Assembly (NCBI RefSeq): GCF_018531375.1
Contig: NZ_JAHBOH010000001.1
Coordinates: 2,170,001-2,234,000 of the forward strand
DNA: 64,000 nucleotides
Source: Cellulomonas fulva
GTDB lineage: Bacteria > Actinomycetota > Actinomycetes > Actinomycetales > Cellulomonadaceae
Direction of reading: 5' to 3'
Each line of letters starts with the position of its first letter. Within the stretch, counting starts at the first letter, position 1. A program made the translations under genes and the position numbers. The notes beneath the pieces are model-generated. The model searched no databases. It saw only the letters and a list, made by a program, of their open reading frames with translations, and was not told the origin of the DNA. Below are positions 25,983 through 34,533 of this stretch, piece by piece.

Positions 25983-26983
25983 GACGGGGCGTCCACGCGC
26001 GGCAGGCCCGCGCGGAAGCGCGGGGACGCCGCGGGCGTCCACCAGTCGTCGGGCACCGGGACACCCACGAGCTTCACGCCGGCCGCGGCGAGCACGCCGC
26101 GCAGCGAGAGCAGGGGGGTGGACGGCAGGCAGTGCACGACGGCACCCGGGGCGAGGCAGCGCAGGCTGACCTCGACGGGCCACGGGCCCCGCTCGACGCG
26201 GATCTGCGCCCGGTCCGCCACCTGCGCGGTCAGGGCGGGGTCCTCGCGGCGGTGCGGGATGTAGACGACCTCGCCGTCGGCCGCCGCCGCGACGTCGTGC
26301 ACCCAGCGGGCGTACGCGCCCGCGTCGACCAGCCCGTCGGAGGCCATCGCCGAGCCGACGACGACCTCGTTCGCGCCGTGCAGCTCCGGCTCGCGCAGGG
26401 TGCTGCTCCACGCGAAGGTGTGCGCGACGATCTCCCCGCCGAGCGCCACGAACGCGACCTCGACCTCGGGCCGCACCGGCAGCATGGTGAACACGACGAG
26501 CCGGTGGTCGCGGGCGAGGCCGAGCAGGTGCGAACGCGCGGCGACGGCGAGCGAGCGCCGCGCGTTGCCCGGGTGGGCGCGCGGGCGCGTGATGCCGCCG
26601 GTGCCGGTCCGGGTCAGCAGGTCGAGCAGGTGGAGCGTCGCCAGGCCGTCGTCGAGCACGACGTAGGGGGAGCGACGGCTCGCCAGGCTGCGCGCCTGGA
26701 CGGCGCCCGAGAACGGGTCGCCGACGGCTCCCGGCGCGGCGTGGCGCCACAGCCCCCACGGGCTCGAGGGGACCAGGCGGACGCCGGGCGGCAGCGCCAC
26801 GCGCCGCAGCCGCAGCGCGAGCTCGTCGACCGCGGTGACGCCCATGCGGTGCACCACGTCCACGCGGGGGCCGAGCAGCCCGGTGGCGGCGGCCTCGAGC
26901 GCGGAGATCATCTGCAGCGGCGACTCCACCCACGCACGCACCGGCGACGCGGCGCCGGTGCGGGACGTGGGGAGGGGGGTCAT
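25979..26983 (-). CDS. Sialyltransferase-like glycosyltransferase (GT52 / polysialyltransferase type)
   Basis: This 334-aa protein shows motifs of bacterial sialyltransferases: ESPLQ near the N-terminus, an acidic LDDG motif (usual D/E-D/E-G), an IPHR segment where the HP motif belongs, and LPSTPL where the Ser-Ser/Thr pair binds the CMP phosphate. It would transfer a nonulosonic acid from its CMP form. ATG 26983 lies 16 bp after the synthase gene, though without a strong ribosome site. The open frame extends to 27070 within that gene. It is the third of four co-directed genes. Confidence 0.75.
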   Translation of the reverse strand: MTPLPTSRTGAASPVRAWVESPLQMISALEAAATGLLGPRVDVVHRMGVTAVDELALRLRRVALPPGVRLVPSSPWGLWRHAAPGAVGDPFSGAVQARSLASRRSPYVVLDDGLATLHLLDLLTRTGTGGITRPRAHPGNARRSLAVAARSHLLGLARDHRLVVFTMLPVRPEVEVAFVALGGEIVAHTFAWSSTLREPELHGANEVVVGSAMASDGLVDAGAYARWVHDVAAAADGEVVYIPHRREDPALTAQVADRAQIRVERGPWPVEVSLRCLAPGAVVHCLPSTPLLSLRGVLAAAGVKLVGVPVPDDWWTPAASPRFRAGLPRVDAPS

Positions 26984-26999
26984 GACGGGCAGCCCGCTC

Positions 27000-27902
27000 T
27001 CACGCGCCGACGCGGCGCAGCCGGGACAGCGGCGCGAGCTCGCCGGGGTACACGCGCTTGACGCCGTCACCCATGGCCTGCTCGATGATCCGGATGTCCC
27101 GGATGAGGTGGGCGAAGCCGGTGGGCTCGAGCGACGAGGCCTGGTCCGAGCCCCACATCGTGCGGTCGAGCGTGATGTGCCGCTCCACGGCGACCGCGCC
27201 GAGGGCGACCGCCGCGAGCGAGATCTGCAGGCCGCGCTCGTGACCCGAGTAGCCGACGGGCACGCCGTAGCGCTCCTGCAGCGTCGTGATCATCCGCAGG
27301 TTCGCCTCCTCGGGCGGCAGCGGGTAGGTCGAGGTGGCGTGCATCAGCACCAGGCGCTCGGTGCCCACGACCTGGACGGCGGCGTCGATCTGCTCGAGCG
27401 TCGACATGCCGGTGGACAGGATGATCGGCTTGCCCGTCGCGGCGAGCGCACCGAGCAGCTCGAGGTCCGTGATCGAGGCGGAGGCGACCTTGTGGCCGAC
27501 GACGTCGAGCTCCTCGAGGAACTCCACGGAGGGGACGTCCCACGGCGACGCGAACCACTGCAGGCCCCGCGCGGCGGCGTGCGCACCGATCTCCTGGTAC
27601 TGCTCGCGCCCGAACTCCACGCGGTAGCGGTACTCGAGGTACGTCATCTCGCCCCACGGCGTCTGACGGATCTGGTCGCGCTGCGCCGCCGGGGTGGAGA
27701 TCTCCGGCGTCCGCTTCTGGAACTTGACCGCCTGCGCACCCGCCTCGGCCGCGACGTCGATCAGCTGCTTGGCGATCTCGACGTCACCGTTGTGGTTGAG
27801 CCCGATCTCGCCGATCACGTAGACGGGCTGCGCGGCACCGACCGGGTGCTCGCCGAAGGCAACCGTCGGCCCGGCGGGGGTGCTCGTGGGGGAGGTGGTC
27901 AT
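27000..27902 (-). CDS. neuB: Nonulosonic-acid synthase (NeuB family) without SAF domain
   Basis: This 300-aa TIM-barrel enzyme condenses PEP with a six-carbon sugar or its 6-phosphate to give a nonulosonic acid. Family motifs are VIGEIGLNHNGDVEIAKQLI, AVKFQKRTPE, ILSTGMSTLEQI, HATSTYPLPPEEANL and VGYSGHERG. Usual NeuB proteins are about 340-350 aa with a C-terminal SAF (antifreeze-like) domain that completes the neighbouring subunit's active site. Here the barrel ends at GVKRVYPGELAPLSRLRRVGA, with no SAF domain and no frameshift relic in the 15 bp that follow. Eukaryotic-type phosphate-using synthases do have SAF, so the loss is not explained by substrate. Which sugar is made is not readable. 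Confidence 0.85.
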   Translation of the reverse strand: MTTSPTSTPAGPTVAFGEHPVGAAQPVYVIGEIGLNHNGDVEIAKQLIDVAAEAGAQAVKFQKRTPEISTPAAQRDQIRQTPWGEMTYLEYRYRVEFGREQYQEIGAHAAARGLQWFASPWDVPSVEFLEELDVVGHKVASASITDLELLGALAATGKPIILSTGMSTLEQIDAAVQVVGTERLVLMHATSTYPLPPEEANLRMITTLQERYGVPVGYSGHERGLQISLAAVALGAVAVERHITLDRTMWGSDQASSLEPTGFAHLIRDIRIIEQAMGDGVKRVYPGELAPLSRLRRVGA

Positions 27903-27951
27903 CAGTGTCCTCTCCGGTGGTCACGCGGGGCGTGCACCGTCGTCGTACCCG

Positions 27952-29355
27952 TCATCGTGCCACGGCCGGGTGGCCGCCCTGGTCCGTGCTCTCACGCTCG
28001 TCGTGCGCCGCGAGGACCCGGTCCGCGACCTCGCGTACCGCACCGTGGCCGCCCCGGGCCCGCAGCACCACGCGGGCGACCGCGAGCACCTCCGGCCGGG
28101 CGTCCGCGACCGCGACCGGCCAGCCCACGAGGGCCAGCGCGGGCAGGTCGTTCACGTCGTTGCCCACGTAGGCGACCCGCGCCGGGTCCAGCCCGCGCTC
28201 GTCGAGCCACGCGCGCAGCGCCGCCGCCTTGTCCTCGACCGCCTGCAGGCACTCGACCCGCAGCTTGCGGGCGCGCGCACCCACCACGCCGTCGGTCTCG
28301 GTGGACAGGACGAGCACGGGGACACCGGCCCGGCGCAGCCGCGCGATGCCCAGACCGTCGCCGCGCAGCACGCGCACCGACTCGTGGCCCGCCGCGTCGA
28401 CCTGCGCCGAGTCGTCCGTGTGCACGCCGTCGAAGTCCGTCACCAGGGCGTCGACGTCGATGGGGTCGAGGACGCCCGCACCCGGCAGCGCCGCGGGGCT
28501 CGTCGGCCCGATCGCGTCCCGTGCTGCGGAGCCCGCGACGAGCGAGCGCGCCAGGACGAGGTCGTCCGGGGTGTCGATCTCCATCGCGGTGGCCTCGTCG
28601 ACCCGCTCCAGGCCGGTCCGCCCGAAGAACCGGTGGCCCGCCGCGCGCAGCCCGGACGTGCGCATCGCGTAGAACGCGCCCGTCTCGGCGTACAGCGGCT
28701 CGCGGTCCTGGCGGCGCGGGCGCGTGGCGGCGTCGTGGCCCACGGCGACCGCCCGCCCGTCGACCTCGCGCCACGTGAACACGTGCGTCGGGGCGGCGGC
28801 CAGCACGCTGTCGTCGTGGCCGTCGAGGACGCGGCGCACCGCGCGGGCGAGCGCGGCCGGGTCGATGAACGGGGACGTGGCCTGGACGAGCACCGTCACC
28901 TCGGGCTCGACGCCCTCGGCCGCGAGCACGTCGAGGGCGTGCAGCACCGCGGACTCCGAGCTCGCGGTGTCACCCGAGATCGCGGCCGGTCGGTCGACCA
29001 CCCGGGCGCCGCAGCGGCGCGCCTCGTCGGCGATCCCCGGGTGGTCCGTGCTGACGACGACGAGGTCGACGGCGGCGGCGGAGGCCGCGACCGCCCGCGC
29101 GACGAGCGACTCGTCGCCCACGCGCTGCAGGTTCTTGAGCGGGACGCCCTTGGAGCCCCCGCGCGCCGGGATCACGGCGACGGCCCGAGGGCGCGTCGCG
29201 GCGGTGCGGTCCAGGTCGTCCTCCGAAGACGTGAGCGGCCGGGCGCGGACCTGCGCAGGTCGCGCGACGGTCTCACGCGGCGCGTCCTCCTGCGTCCGTG
29301 CGAGTCCCGTGCGATCACGTCCTGACGTGCGCGGGCACCCGGTGGGCCCGGCCAT
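27952..29355 (-). CDS. neuA: CMP-nonulosonate synthetase fused to a HAD phosphatase
   Basis: This 467-aa two-domain protein combines two enzymes. Residues about 55-285 form the cytidylyltransferase, with the CTP-binding AVIPARGGSKGVPLKNL, VLVQATSPF and the metal-binding AMEIDTPDD. Residues about 310-460 form a KdsC-like HAD phosphatase with DFDGVHTDD (nucleophile and acid Asp), VLSTETDG and GNDVNDLPAL. The first would make CMP-sugar; the second fits removal of a 9-phosphate from the acid made by NeuB. ATG 29355 is the last possible start before the conserved domain, leaving a 50-residue basic leader that looks non-conserved. The gene precedes neuB by 49 bp. Confidence 0.87.
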   Translation of the reverse strand: MAGPTGCPRTSGRDRTGLARTQEDAPRETVARPAQVRARPLTSSEDDLDRTAATRPRAVAVIPARGGSKGVPLKNLQRVGDESLVARAVAASAAAVDLVVVSTDHPGIADEARRCGARVVDRPAAISGDTASSESAVLHALDVLAAEGVEPEVTVLVQATSPFIDPAALARAVRRVLDGHDDSVLAAAPTHVFTWREVDGRAVAVGHDAATRPRRQDREPLYAETGAFYAMRTSGLRAAGHRFFGRTGLERVDEATAMEIDTPDDLVLARSLVAGSAARDAIGPTSPAALPGAGVLDPIDVDALVTDFDGVHTDDSAQVDAAGHESVRVLRGDGLGIARLRRAGVPVLVLSTETDGVVGARARKLRVECLQAVEDKAAALRAWLDERGLDPARVAYVGNDVNDLPALALVGWPVAVADARPEVLAVARVVLRARGGHGAVREVADRVLAAHDERESTDQGGHPAVAR

Positions 29356-29357
29356 CC

Positions 29358-29363
29358 TATGCT
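29358..29363 (+). promoter_or_regulatory. -10 box of the GT2 gene
   Basis: TATGCT lies 54 nt before ATG 29418. It also abuts the probable neuA start on the other strand. Confidence 0.5.
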
Positions 29364-29417
29364 GTCGGGGCGCGGGCAACCCGCAGGCGACCTGCACGGC
29401 GGGACGGGGGAGGTGCG

Positions 29418-30401
29418 ATGACGGGCGGTCTCGACGTCGTCGTCGCGGTGCGGGACGGAGCCGCCCACCTGCCGACCTTCCTGGCCTCGGCGCGGCGCAA
29501 CGTCGCCCCCGGGATCCGCTTCGTCGTGGTCGACGACGCCTCGCGCGACGGCACCGCGGACGTGCTCGAGGCGGCCGACGACCTGCCGCTCGACGTGGTG
29601 CGCGGCACCGAGCACCGCGGGGTCGCCGCGAGCCGCAATGTCGCCCTCGAGCGGTGCGACGCGCGCTTCGTCACCTTCGTCGACGTCGACGACTGGTGCG
29701 CACCCGGGCACCTGCCCGCGCTGCTGACGCATGCCGAGCGGGTGGGTGCGGGCATGCTGCGCACCGACCACGTGCGCGTCGACGGCCTGCGCCGCACGCC
29801 GGAGCGCGCACCCTGGGACGGACCGCGCGGCGTCGTGGTCCCGGGGCGCGCCGGCATCGGCGACGCGGGCGGTCGCGCGCTCGTCGACTACCCCTACCTG
29901 TGGGCCGCGGTCCTCGACCGCACGCAGGTGGCACCCGGGCTCCTGCGGTTCGACGAGGACCTGCGCACCGCCGCGGACCGGCCGTGGTTCTGGCGCCTGC
30001 ACCTGGCCGACGTCACGTGCGCGGTGGTCGACAGCCCCGGCTACTTCTACCGGCGCTCCGCCGGCTCCGGCTCGCTGACGCAGTCCGGCGAGGACCGGCT
30101 GCTCGACTTCCTGCCGGCGTACCACCGCATCCTCGACCAGGCGCTCGCGGACGGGGACCTGGTGGTGGAGCGGCGCGCCGTGTACGGCGCGTGCCGGATC
30201 GTCGACTTCCACGTGGCCAAGCGCGACCGGCTCCGGCCGCGCCTGCGCCGGCAGCTGCTCGCGGGTGCCGCGCTGCTGCTGGCGCGCGGGTCGGACGAGG
30301 CGTTCGCGGCCGGTGTCGCGGGCGTGCCCGCGTCCGGGCGGCGCGTGCTACGCGGGCTCCGGGAGGTCGGCGCGGCGGCCGACGCGGGGGCGGCCGCATG
30401 A
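29418..30401 (+). CDS. Glycosyltransferase family 2
   Basis: This 327-aa enzyme has a GT-A fold: VVVAVRDGAAHLPTFLASARR at the nucleotide-binding start, VVVDDASRDGTADVL, AASRNVALE and the metal-binding DVDDW in FVTFVDVDDWCAPGHL. A conserved TAADRPWFWRLHL lies in the acceptor half. It has no membrane span. ATG 29418 follows GGGGGAGG. The next gene overlaps its stop by 4 bp. It is probably part of surface-polymer assembly; the sugar is unknown. Confidence 0.88.
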   Translation: MTGGLDVVVAVRDGAAHLPTFLASARRNVAPGIRFVVVDDASRDGTADVLEAADDLPLDVVRGTEHRGVAASRNVALERCDARFVTFVDVDDWCAPGHLPALLTHAERVGAGMLRTDHVRVDGLRRTPERAPWDGPRGVVVPGRAGIGDAGGRALVDYPYLWAAVLDRTQVAPGLLRFDEDLRTAADRPWFWRLHLADVTCAVVDSPGYFYRRSAGSGSLTQSGEDRLLDFLPAYHRILDQALADGDLVVERRAVYGACRIVDFHVAKRDRLRPRLRRQLLAGAALLLARGSDEAFAAGVAGVPASGRRVLRGLREVGAAADAGAAA

Positions 30402-31402
30402 CCACCGCGGTCGTCGCCACCGACCCGTGGCAGCTCGAGGCCGTGCGCGCCGCCGCCGCGGCGGGCGCGTTCGCCGACGACGCGCCCGTGCTGCTCGTCG
30501 TCGCGACGCTCGACCCCGTGCCGGAGGTGCAGGACTCGCTGCTGACGCGGCTCGACCGCGCGGGGCGTGCCTGCTTCGACGAGGTGCACGACCTCGACGC
30601 GCTCGTCGCGCCGCAGCACCCCGCCGCGTGGGACGCGCGGGACCTCGCGGAGGGGGCGGACCGTGCCCGCTCGGCGCTCGGCGGCGTGGACCGCGTGGTC
30701 CGGCCCGCGGGCGCGGCTCGCCCGCCCGTGCTCCCGCTGCTGCTGCCCGCGGCGCGCGAGGTGCTGCTCGTCGGCGACCTGCTCGACGTCGCGCTGCTGC
30801 GCTCGGGCACGACGGGGTCGCCCGACGCCGACGTCGTGACGAACGCCGACCTGGCGCCCCTGGCCCCCGCGGACCGGCTCCCCGGCCGGGACGGGAGCGC
30901 GCGCGCCGCCGTGCGCTGGACGGCGCCGGCCCGGACCGGTGACGCCGCGTCGGACCTCGCGGCCGCCCGTCGCGCGTGCGGCGGGGACGGTCCCGGGACG
31001 ACGAGCGGCGGGGCACCCGCGACGCACCCGATGTCCGCCGACGACCGTGACGCGCTGCTCGCCGCGGTGGGCGTCCTGGCCGCCGGCCGGCACGGCGTGC
31101 CCGGTGAGCCTGCGGCGGCCGACCTCGCCCGGGCGCGGGCGAGGCTGCGCGCCGCCGCCCGTCGGCCCGGGCTCGAGGAGCTCGGCGGCTGGTCCGCCGC
31201 GGCGGCGCGGGCCGCCCGCCGGCGCCGTGGCGCCGCGGGACGGGCCCGGTTGGTCCTCGGCGTCCGGCGCGTGCGCGGTGCGCTGCGGCGCCGCGTCGAC
31301 CGGCTCCTGCGCCGCGTGTGGGAGCGGCGCGTGCTGGCCCGGGCGGCGCGGGACGTGCGGGACCCGCGCGTCGTCGGGGCGACCACCCGCCGTGCCCGTT
31401 GA
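30398..31402 (+). CDS. Unknown lysine-free protein coupled to the GT2 gene
   Basis: I do not recognise this 334-aa protein. The N-terminal half looks like an alpha/beta domain (TTAVVATDPWQLEAVRAAAA, APVLLVVATLDP, EVLLVGDLLDVALL), similar in feel to the N-terminal domain of some sialyl- or polysialyltransferase-like proteins, but no motif is decisive. The C-terminal third is extremely rich in Arg and Ala (for example RRVRGALRRRVDRLLRRVWERR). I find no lysine in the whole protein. ATG 30398 overlaps the previous stop, and the pair is co-translated. Confidence 0.6.
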   Translation: MTTAVVATDPWQLEAVRAAAAAGAFADDAPVLLVVATLDPVPEVQDSLLTRLDRAGRACFDEVHDLDALVAPQHPAAWDARDLAEGADRARSALGGVDRVVRPAGAARPPVLPLLLPAAREVLLVGDLLDVALLRSGTTGSPDADVVTNADLAPLAPADRLPGRDGSARAAVRWTAPARTGDAASDLAAARRACGGDGPGTTSGGAPATHPMSADDRDALLAAVGVLAAGRHGVPGEPAAADLARARARLRAAARRPGLEELGGWSAAAARAARRRRGAAGRARLVLGVRRVRGALRRRVDRLLRRVWERRVLARAARDVRDPRVVGATTRRAR

Positions 31403-31494
31403 CGGGGGCGGGGTGCCGGGCCGGGCGGGTCCGGACCGGCCGCCGGCTCGCGTCCGTGCCCCGGGCGGAGGCCGGTCGGTGGTGGAGGTCCGCC

Positions 31495-31500
31495 TATGCT
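31495..31500 (+). promoter_or_regulatory. -10 box of the next GT2 gene
   Basis: TATGCT lies 106 nt before GTG 31607. The 204-bp gap around it holds nothing else that I can support. Confidence 0.45.
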
Positions 31501-31606
31501 GGCGCGGGCCGTGGCCGGGGGCGCGAGGTCCGCTTCGCGGGGACCGGCCGCGTAGGAGCGTAGGAACCGGCGGCAGAGCGGCTGGGACGGGTTGATGGAG
31601 GACACG

Positions 31607-33340
31607 GTGACGGACGGCGAGGGCACGCCCGCGATCTCGGTCGTGATGCCGACGCACGACGTCGGCGCGTGGGTCGACGAGTGCCTGACGAGCCTGCTCC
31701 ACGACCAGGACGTCGATCTCGAGGTGGTCGTCGTGGACGACGACTCCCGCGACGACACCTGGACCCGGGTCAGCGCGTGGGCGGCGCGGGACCCGCGCGT
31801 CCGCGCGTTCCAGGCGCCGGGCGTCGGCGGCGGTCAGGCGCGCAACTTCGGCGTCGAGATGGCGCGCGGCGAGTACCTCGCGTTCGTCGACGGCGACGAC
31901 CTGGTGCCGCGGGGTGCCTACGCCGCGATGCTGGCGTCCGCGCGTGAGTCGGGCTCGCAGATGGTCGTCGGCGACTTCGTGAAGTTCTCCGCGCTGCAGA
32001 CGTGGAGCCCCACGGCGCGCTGGACCGGCTTCGCGGACCGCGTCCAGGGCACCACGCTCGTCGAGCGCCCGCAGCTCGTGCGCAACCGGGCGTGCTGGAA
32101 CCGCCTGTTCCGCCGGGACTTCTGGCGCGAGGAGGCGATCGCGTTCCCGAGCGTGCCCCGCTCGAACGACGTGGTGCCGATGGTGACCGCGCTGGTGGCG
32201 GCCCGTTCCATCGACGTCGTCCCGGACCTCGTGTACCTCTACCGCGAGCGTCCCGGGGGCACGTCGATGACGTCCCAGGCGGGCGCCGAGGTCGGCGTGA
32301 CCAGCTACCTGAGCCAGGAGCTCCTGTGCGCGCGGCTGCTCGGGCCGGTCGACGGCGAGCAGCTCGCGGCCACGTACTGGCAGATGGTGCTCGACTCGGA
32401 CGCCTGGGTGCACCTGCGCAAGTTCGTCCGGGAGCGCGCCGCGGCCGAGGACCGCGAGCCGTCGCCGATCCCCGCGATGGTCGGCGAGCTCCTGGCGCTG
32501 CGTCGGGACCGGTCGTGGTCGCGCCTGCGGCCCGAGAAGCAGGTCGTCTACGCGCTCGCGACGCTCGACGAGGCCGGCTGGGCCCGTGCGGTCCTCGACG
32601 CGTTCGGCGACGGCGGCGTCACGCCGGTCGCGATGGACCCGGCCCAGGCGCTGCGGGCCGCGCTGGCCGCGGACCCCACCGGCCTCGTCGAGCCGGAGGC
32701 GATGCGGCGGTTCGTGTTCTCGCACGTCGTCGAGACGGTCGCGGGGCTGACCGAGCCCCTGGCGCTGGACGACGCGGTCGCGCTCGTCGCGCTCGCGGGG
32801 CAGCGCACCTCGTGGTTCGCCGACCCGGTCGGCGGCGCCGAGCGTCCGCAGGACACCCGGATCCGTGAGGCGCTGCACGACGCGGACCTCGAGGCGCTGC
32901 GGGAGGTCGTGGTGCAGGCGGACGCCGTGGTCGCCGCGGACCTGACCGTGCGCACGGACCGTGCCGTGGTCTCGGTGCGGCTGCCGGTGTCGATGACCCG
33001 CGCGGACGAGATCACGCTGCGCGCGTTCAAGCCCGGACGGCCGCAGACGCAGCGCGGGGTCTCGCGGCTGCGGTCCCGGGACGGCGTGTGGCGCGGGACG
33101 GTGCTCGCGAGCGCCCTGCCGACGGAGGGCACCTGGGCGCTCGAGCTGCTGACCGCGGTCGACGGCGTGCCCGTGCAGGTCCCGCTGGTGATCGACCGGT
33201 CCTCGATCTCGCTCCAGCACGGCCGGCTCGGCCGGCTGACCGTGCGCGGGAAGGAGGACGGTCAGGTGCCGCTGACGGTCTTCCGGCGTGCGTCCGCCGC
33301 CCGACGGGCCGTGCGGGCGCTGCGGCGTCGTCGGCGCTGA
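31607..33340 (+). CDS. Glycosyltransferase family 2 with C-terminal extension
   Basis: This 577-aa protein has an N-terminal GT-A domain: AISVVMPTHDVGAWVDECLTS, VVVVDDDSRDDT, QARNFGVEMARGEYLAFVDGDD (metal-binding Asp residues) and NRLFRRDFW. A helical middle part follows. The last 110 residues look like a beta-sandwich (VSVRLPVSM, ITLRAFKPG, GTWALELLTAVDG, VPLVID), as in the accessory domains of wall teichoic acid glycosyltransferases. I chose GTG 31607, which has GGAGG 5 nt before it, over ATG 31595. It probably extends or decorates a wall polymer. Confidence 0.83.
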   Translation: MTDGEGTPAISVVMPTHDVGAWVDECLTSLLHDQDVDLEVVVVDDDSRDDTWTRVSAWAARDPRVRAFQAPGVGGGQARNFGVEMARGEYLAFVDGDDLVPRGAYAAMLASARESGSQMVVGDFVKFSALQTWSPTARWTGFADRVQGTTLVERPQLVRNRACWNRLFRRDFWREEAIAFPSVPRSNDVVPMVTALVAARSIDVVPDLVYLYRERPGGTSMTSQAGAEVGVTSYLSQELLCARLLGPVDGEQLAATYWQMVLDSDAWVHLRKFVRERAAAEDREPSPIPAMVGELLALRRDRSWSRLRPEKQVVYALATLDEAGWARAVLDAFGDGGVTPVAMDPAQALRAALAADPTGLVEPEAMRRFVFSHVVETVAGLTEPLALDDAVALVALAGQRTSWFADPVGGAERPQDTRIREALHDADLEALREVVVQADAVVAADLTVRTDRAVVSVRLPVSMTRADEITLRAFKPGRPQTQRGVSRLRSRDGVWRGTVLASALPTEGTWALELLTAVDGVPVQVPLVIDRSSISLQHGRLGRLTVRGKEDGQVPLTVFRRASAARRAVRALRRRRR

Positions 33341-33353
33341 CGAGAGCGGACGG

Positions 33354-34517
33354 TCAGGCGCTCGCCGCGACCTGCTCGTCGGACGTGGGGCCCTGCTCCG
33401 CGGACGTCGGGCCCTGCTCGGCGGACGGGGGTCCCTGCTCGCCGGACGTGGGCCCCAACGGGCTGCCGCCGTCGAGGATGCGCAGGAAGTCGCGGCTCAT
33501 CGCGTACGGCGTGTAGCGCCGCGCGTACGACGCGGCGTCGTGCCCCGTGCGCCGCGAGGAGACCAGGGCGCGGCGCACCGCACCGGCGAGGTTCTGCACG
33601 ACGTCGCCGCTCGGGCGGTAGAAGGACACCCAGCTCTCGTCGCCGAACTCCGCGACCAGGTGCGGCTCGCGCGGCAGGACGCACGGCCGGCCCAGCGTGG
33701 CCGCCAGCAGGAGCGAGCCCGAGTTCAGGACGCGCGCGTACGGGAACACCATCACGTCCGCGGCGCTGAACCACACCGACATCTCCGCGTCGGAGAGGAA
33801 GTCGTGGTGCCGGACCGTGCGCACGTCGCGCGGCAGGTGCCGGTCGATCTCGGGCAGCACGTCGTCGCGGGTCTTGCCGGCGAGCAGTAGCGTGAGGTCC
33901 TCGACCTGCGACCCCAGCACCTCCGCCGCCGCCAGCAGGGTGGTGATGCCCTTGTAGGGCCGGATCTGCCCGACGAACCCGATGGTGGGCGACAGCAGCG
34001 GGACGCCGAGGTGCTCGCGTGCCTGGCGCCGTGTCACCGACTCCGGGTAGATGCCCGTGTACGACGCGTGGGGCAGGGTGACGACCTTGCCGACGGGCAG
34101 GGCGTACTCGTCCGCCACCGCCTCGACGGTGTGGGAGTTGAGCTGGATCACGGTGTCCGCGAGCTCGCCGAGCCGCTCCGCGAGCTCGATCTCGAGGTCG
34201 CGGTACGCGGTCTCGTGCGGGAGCGTGTTGTGCACCGTCCAGACCAGGCGCACCCCCGACGCGCGTGCGGAGGTCACGGTGTCGACGAACGTCTCCAGGC
34301 GCTCGCGGGCGGTCGCCTCGTCGGGTGCCGTCTGGCAGATCGGCTGCGTCCAGTGCACGTGCAGCACGTCGCCGCGGCCCAGGCCGCGCGTGCGCTTCAC
34401 GAGCTCCTCGTAGGCCGTGGTGCCCTGCACGTCCCAGCCGGCGCCGCGGGGCGCCAGGTACAGCAGGTTCAGGTACGGGTTGTCCCGCCAGGCGGGGAAG
34501 GCGAGCAGCGTGGGCAT
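33354..34517 (-). CDS. Glycosyltransferase family 4-like protein with heptad-repeat tail
   Basis: This 387-aa GT-B enzyme has LHVHWTQPIC and VWTVHNTLPHE in the acceptor half, then TIGFVGQIRPYKGITTLLAAAE, TLLLAGKTRDD, VFPYARVLNSGSLLLAATLGRPCV in the donor half, similar to beta-1,4-mannosyltransferase-like members of GT4. The C-terminus is four repeats of GPTSxEQ followed by VAASA, which is not part of the fold. ATG 34517 follows GGAGAGGA. The pyruvyltransferase-like gene lies 16 bp upstream in the same direction. Confidence 0.83.
   Translation of the reverse strand: MPTLLAFPAWRDNPYLNLLYLAPRGAGWDVQGTTAYEELVKRTRGLGRGDVLHVHWTQPICQTAPDEATARERLETFVDTVTSARASGVRLVWTVHNTLPHETAYRDLEIELAERLGELADTVIQLNSHTVEAVADEYALPVGKVVTLPHASYTGIYPESVTRRQAREHLGVPLLSPTIGFVGQIRPYKGITTLLAAAEVLGSQVEDLTLLLAGKTRDDVLPEIDRHLPRDVRTVRHHDFLSDAEMSVWFSAADVMVFPYARVLNSGSLLLAATLGRPCVLPREPHLVAEFGDESWVSFYRPSGDVVQNLAGAVRRALVSSRRTGHDAASYARRYTPYAMSRDFLRILDGGSPLGPTSGEQGPPSAEQGPTSAEQGPTSDEQVAASA
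33372..33455 (-). repeat. Four 21-bp repeats encoding GPTSxEQ
   Basis: Four tandem in-frame 7-codon units (GPTSGEQ, GPPSAEQ, GPTSAEQ, GPTSDEQ) lie at the 3' end of the GT4-like gene. Confidence 0.9.
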
Positions 34518-34533
34518 CGGGGTCCTCTCCGGC

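Noticed and set aside
28724..31402. One large fused protein running into the lysine-free gene
   Set aside because: The first part is antisense to neuA and in the wrong frame of the GT2 gene. Only the part from 30398 has a start coupled to the GT2 stop.
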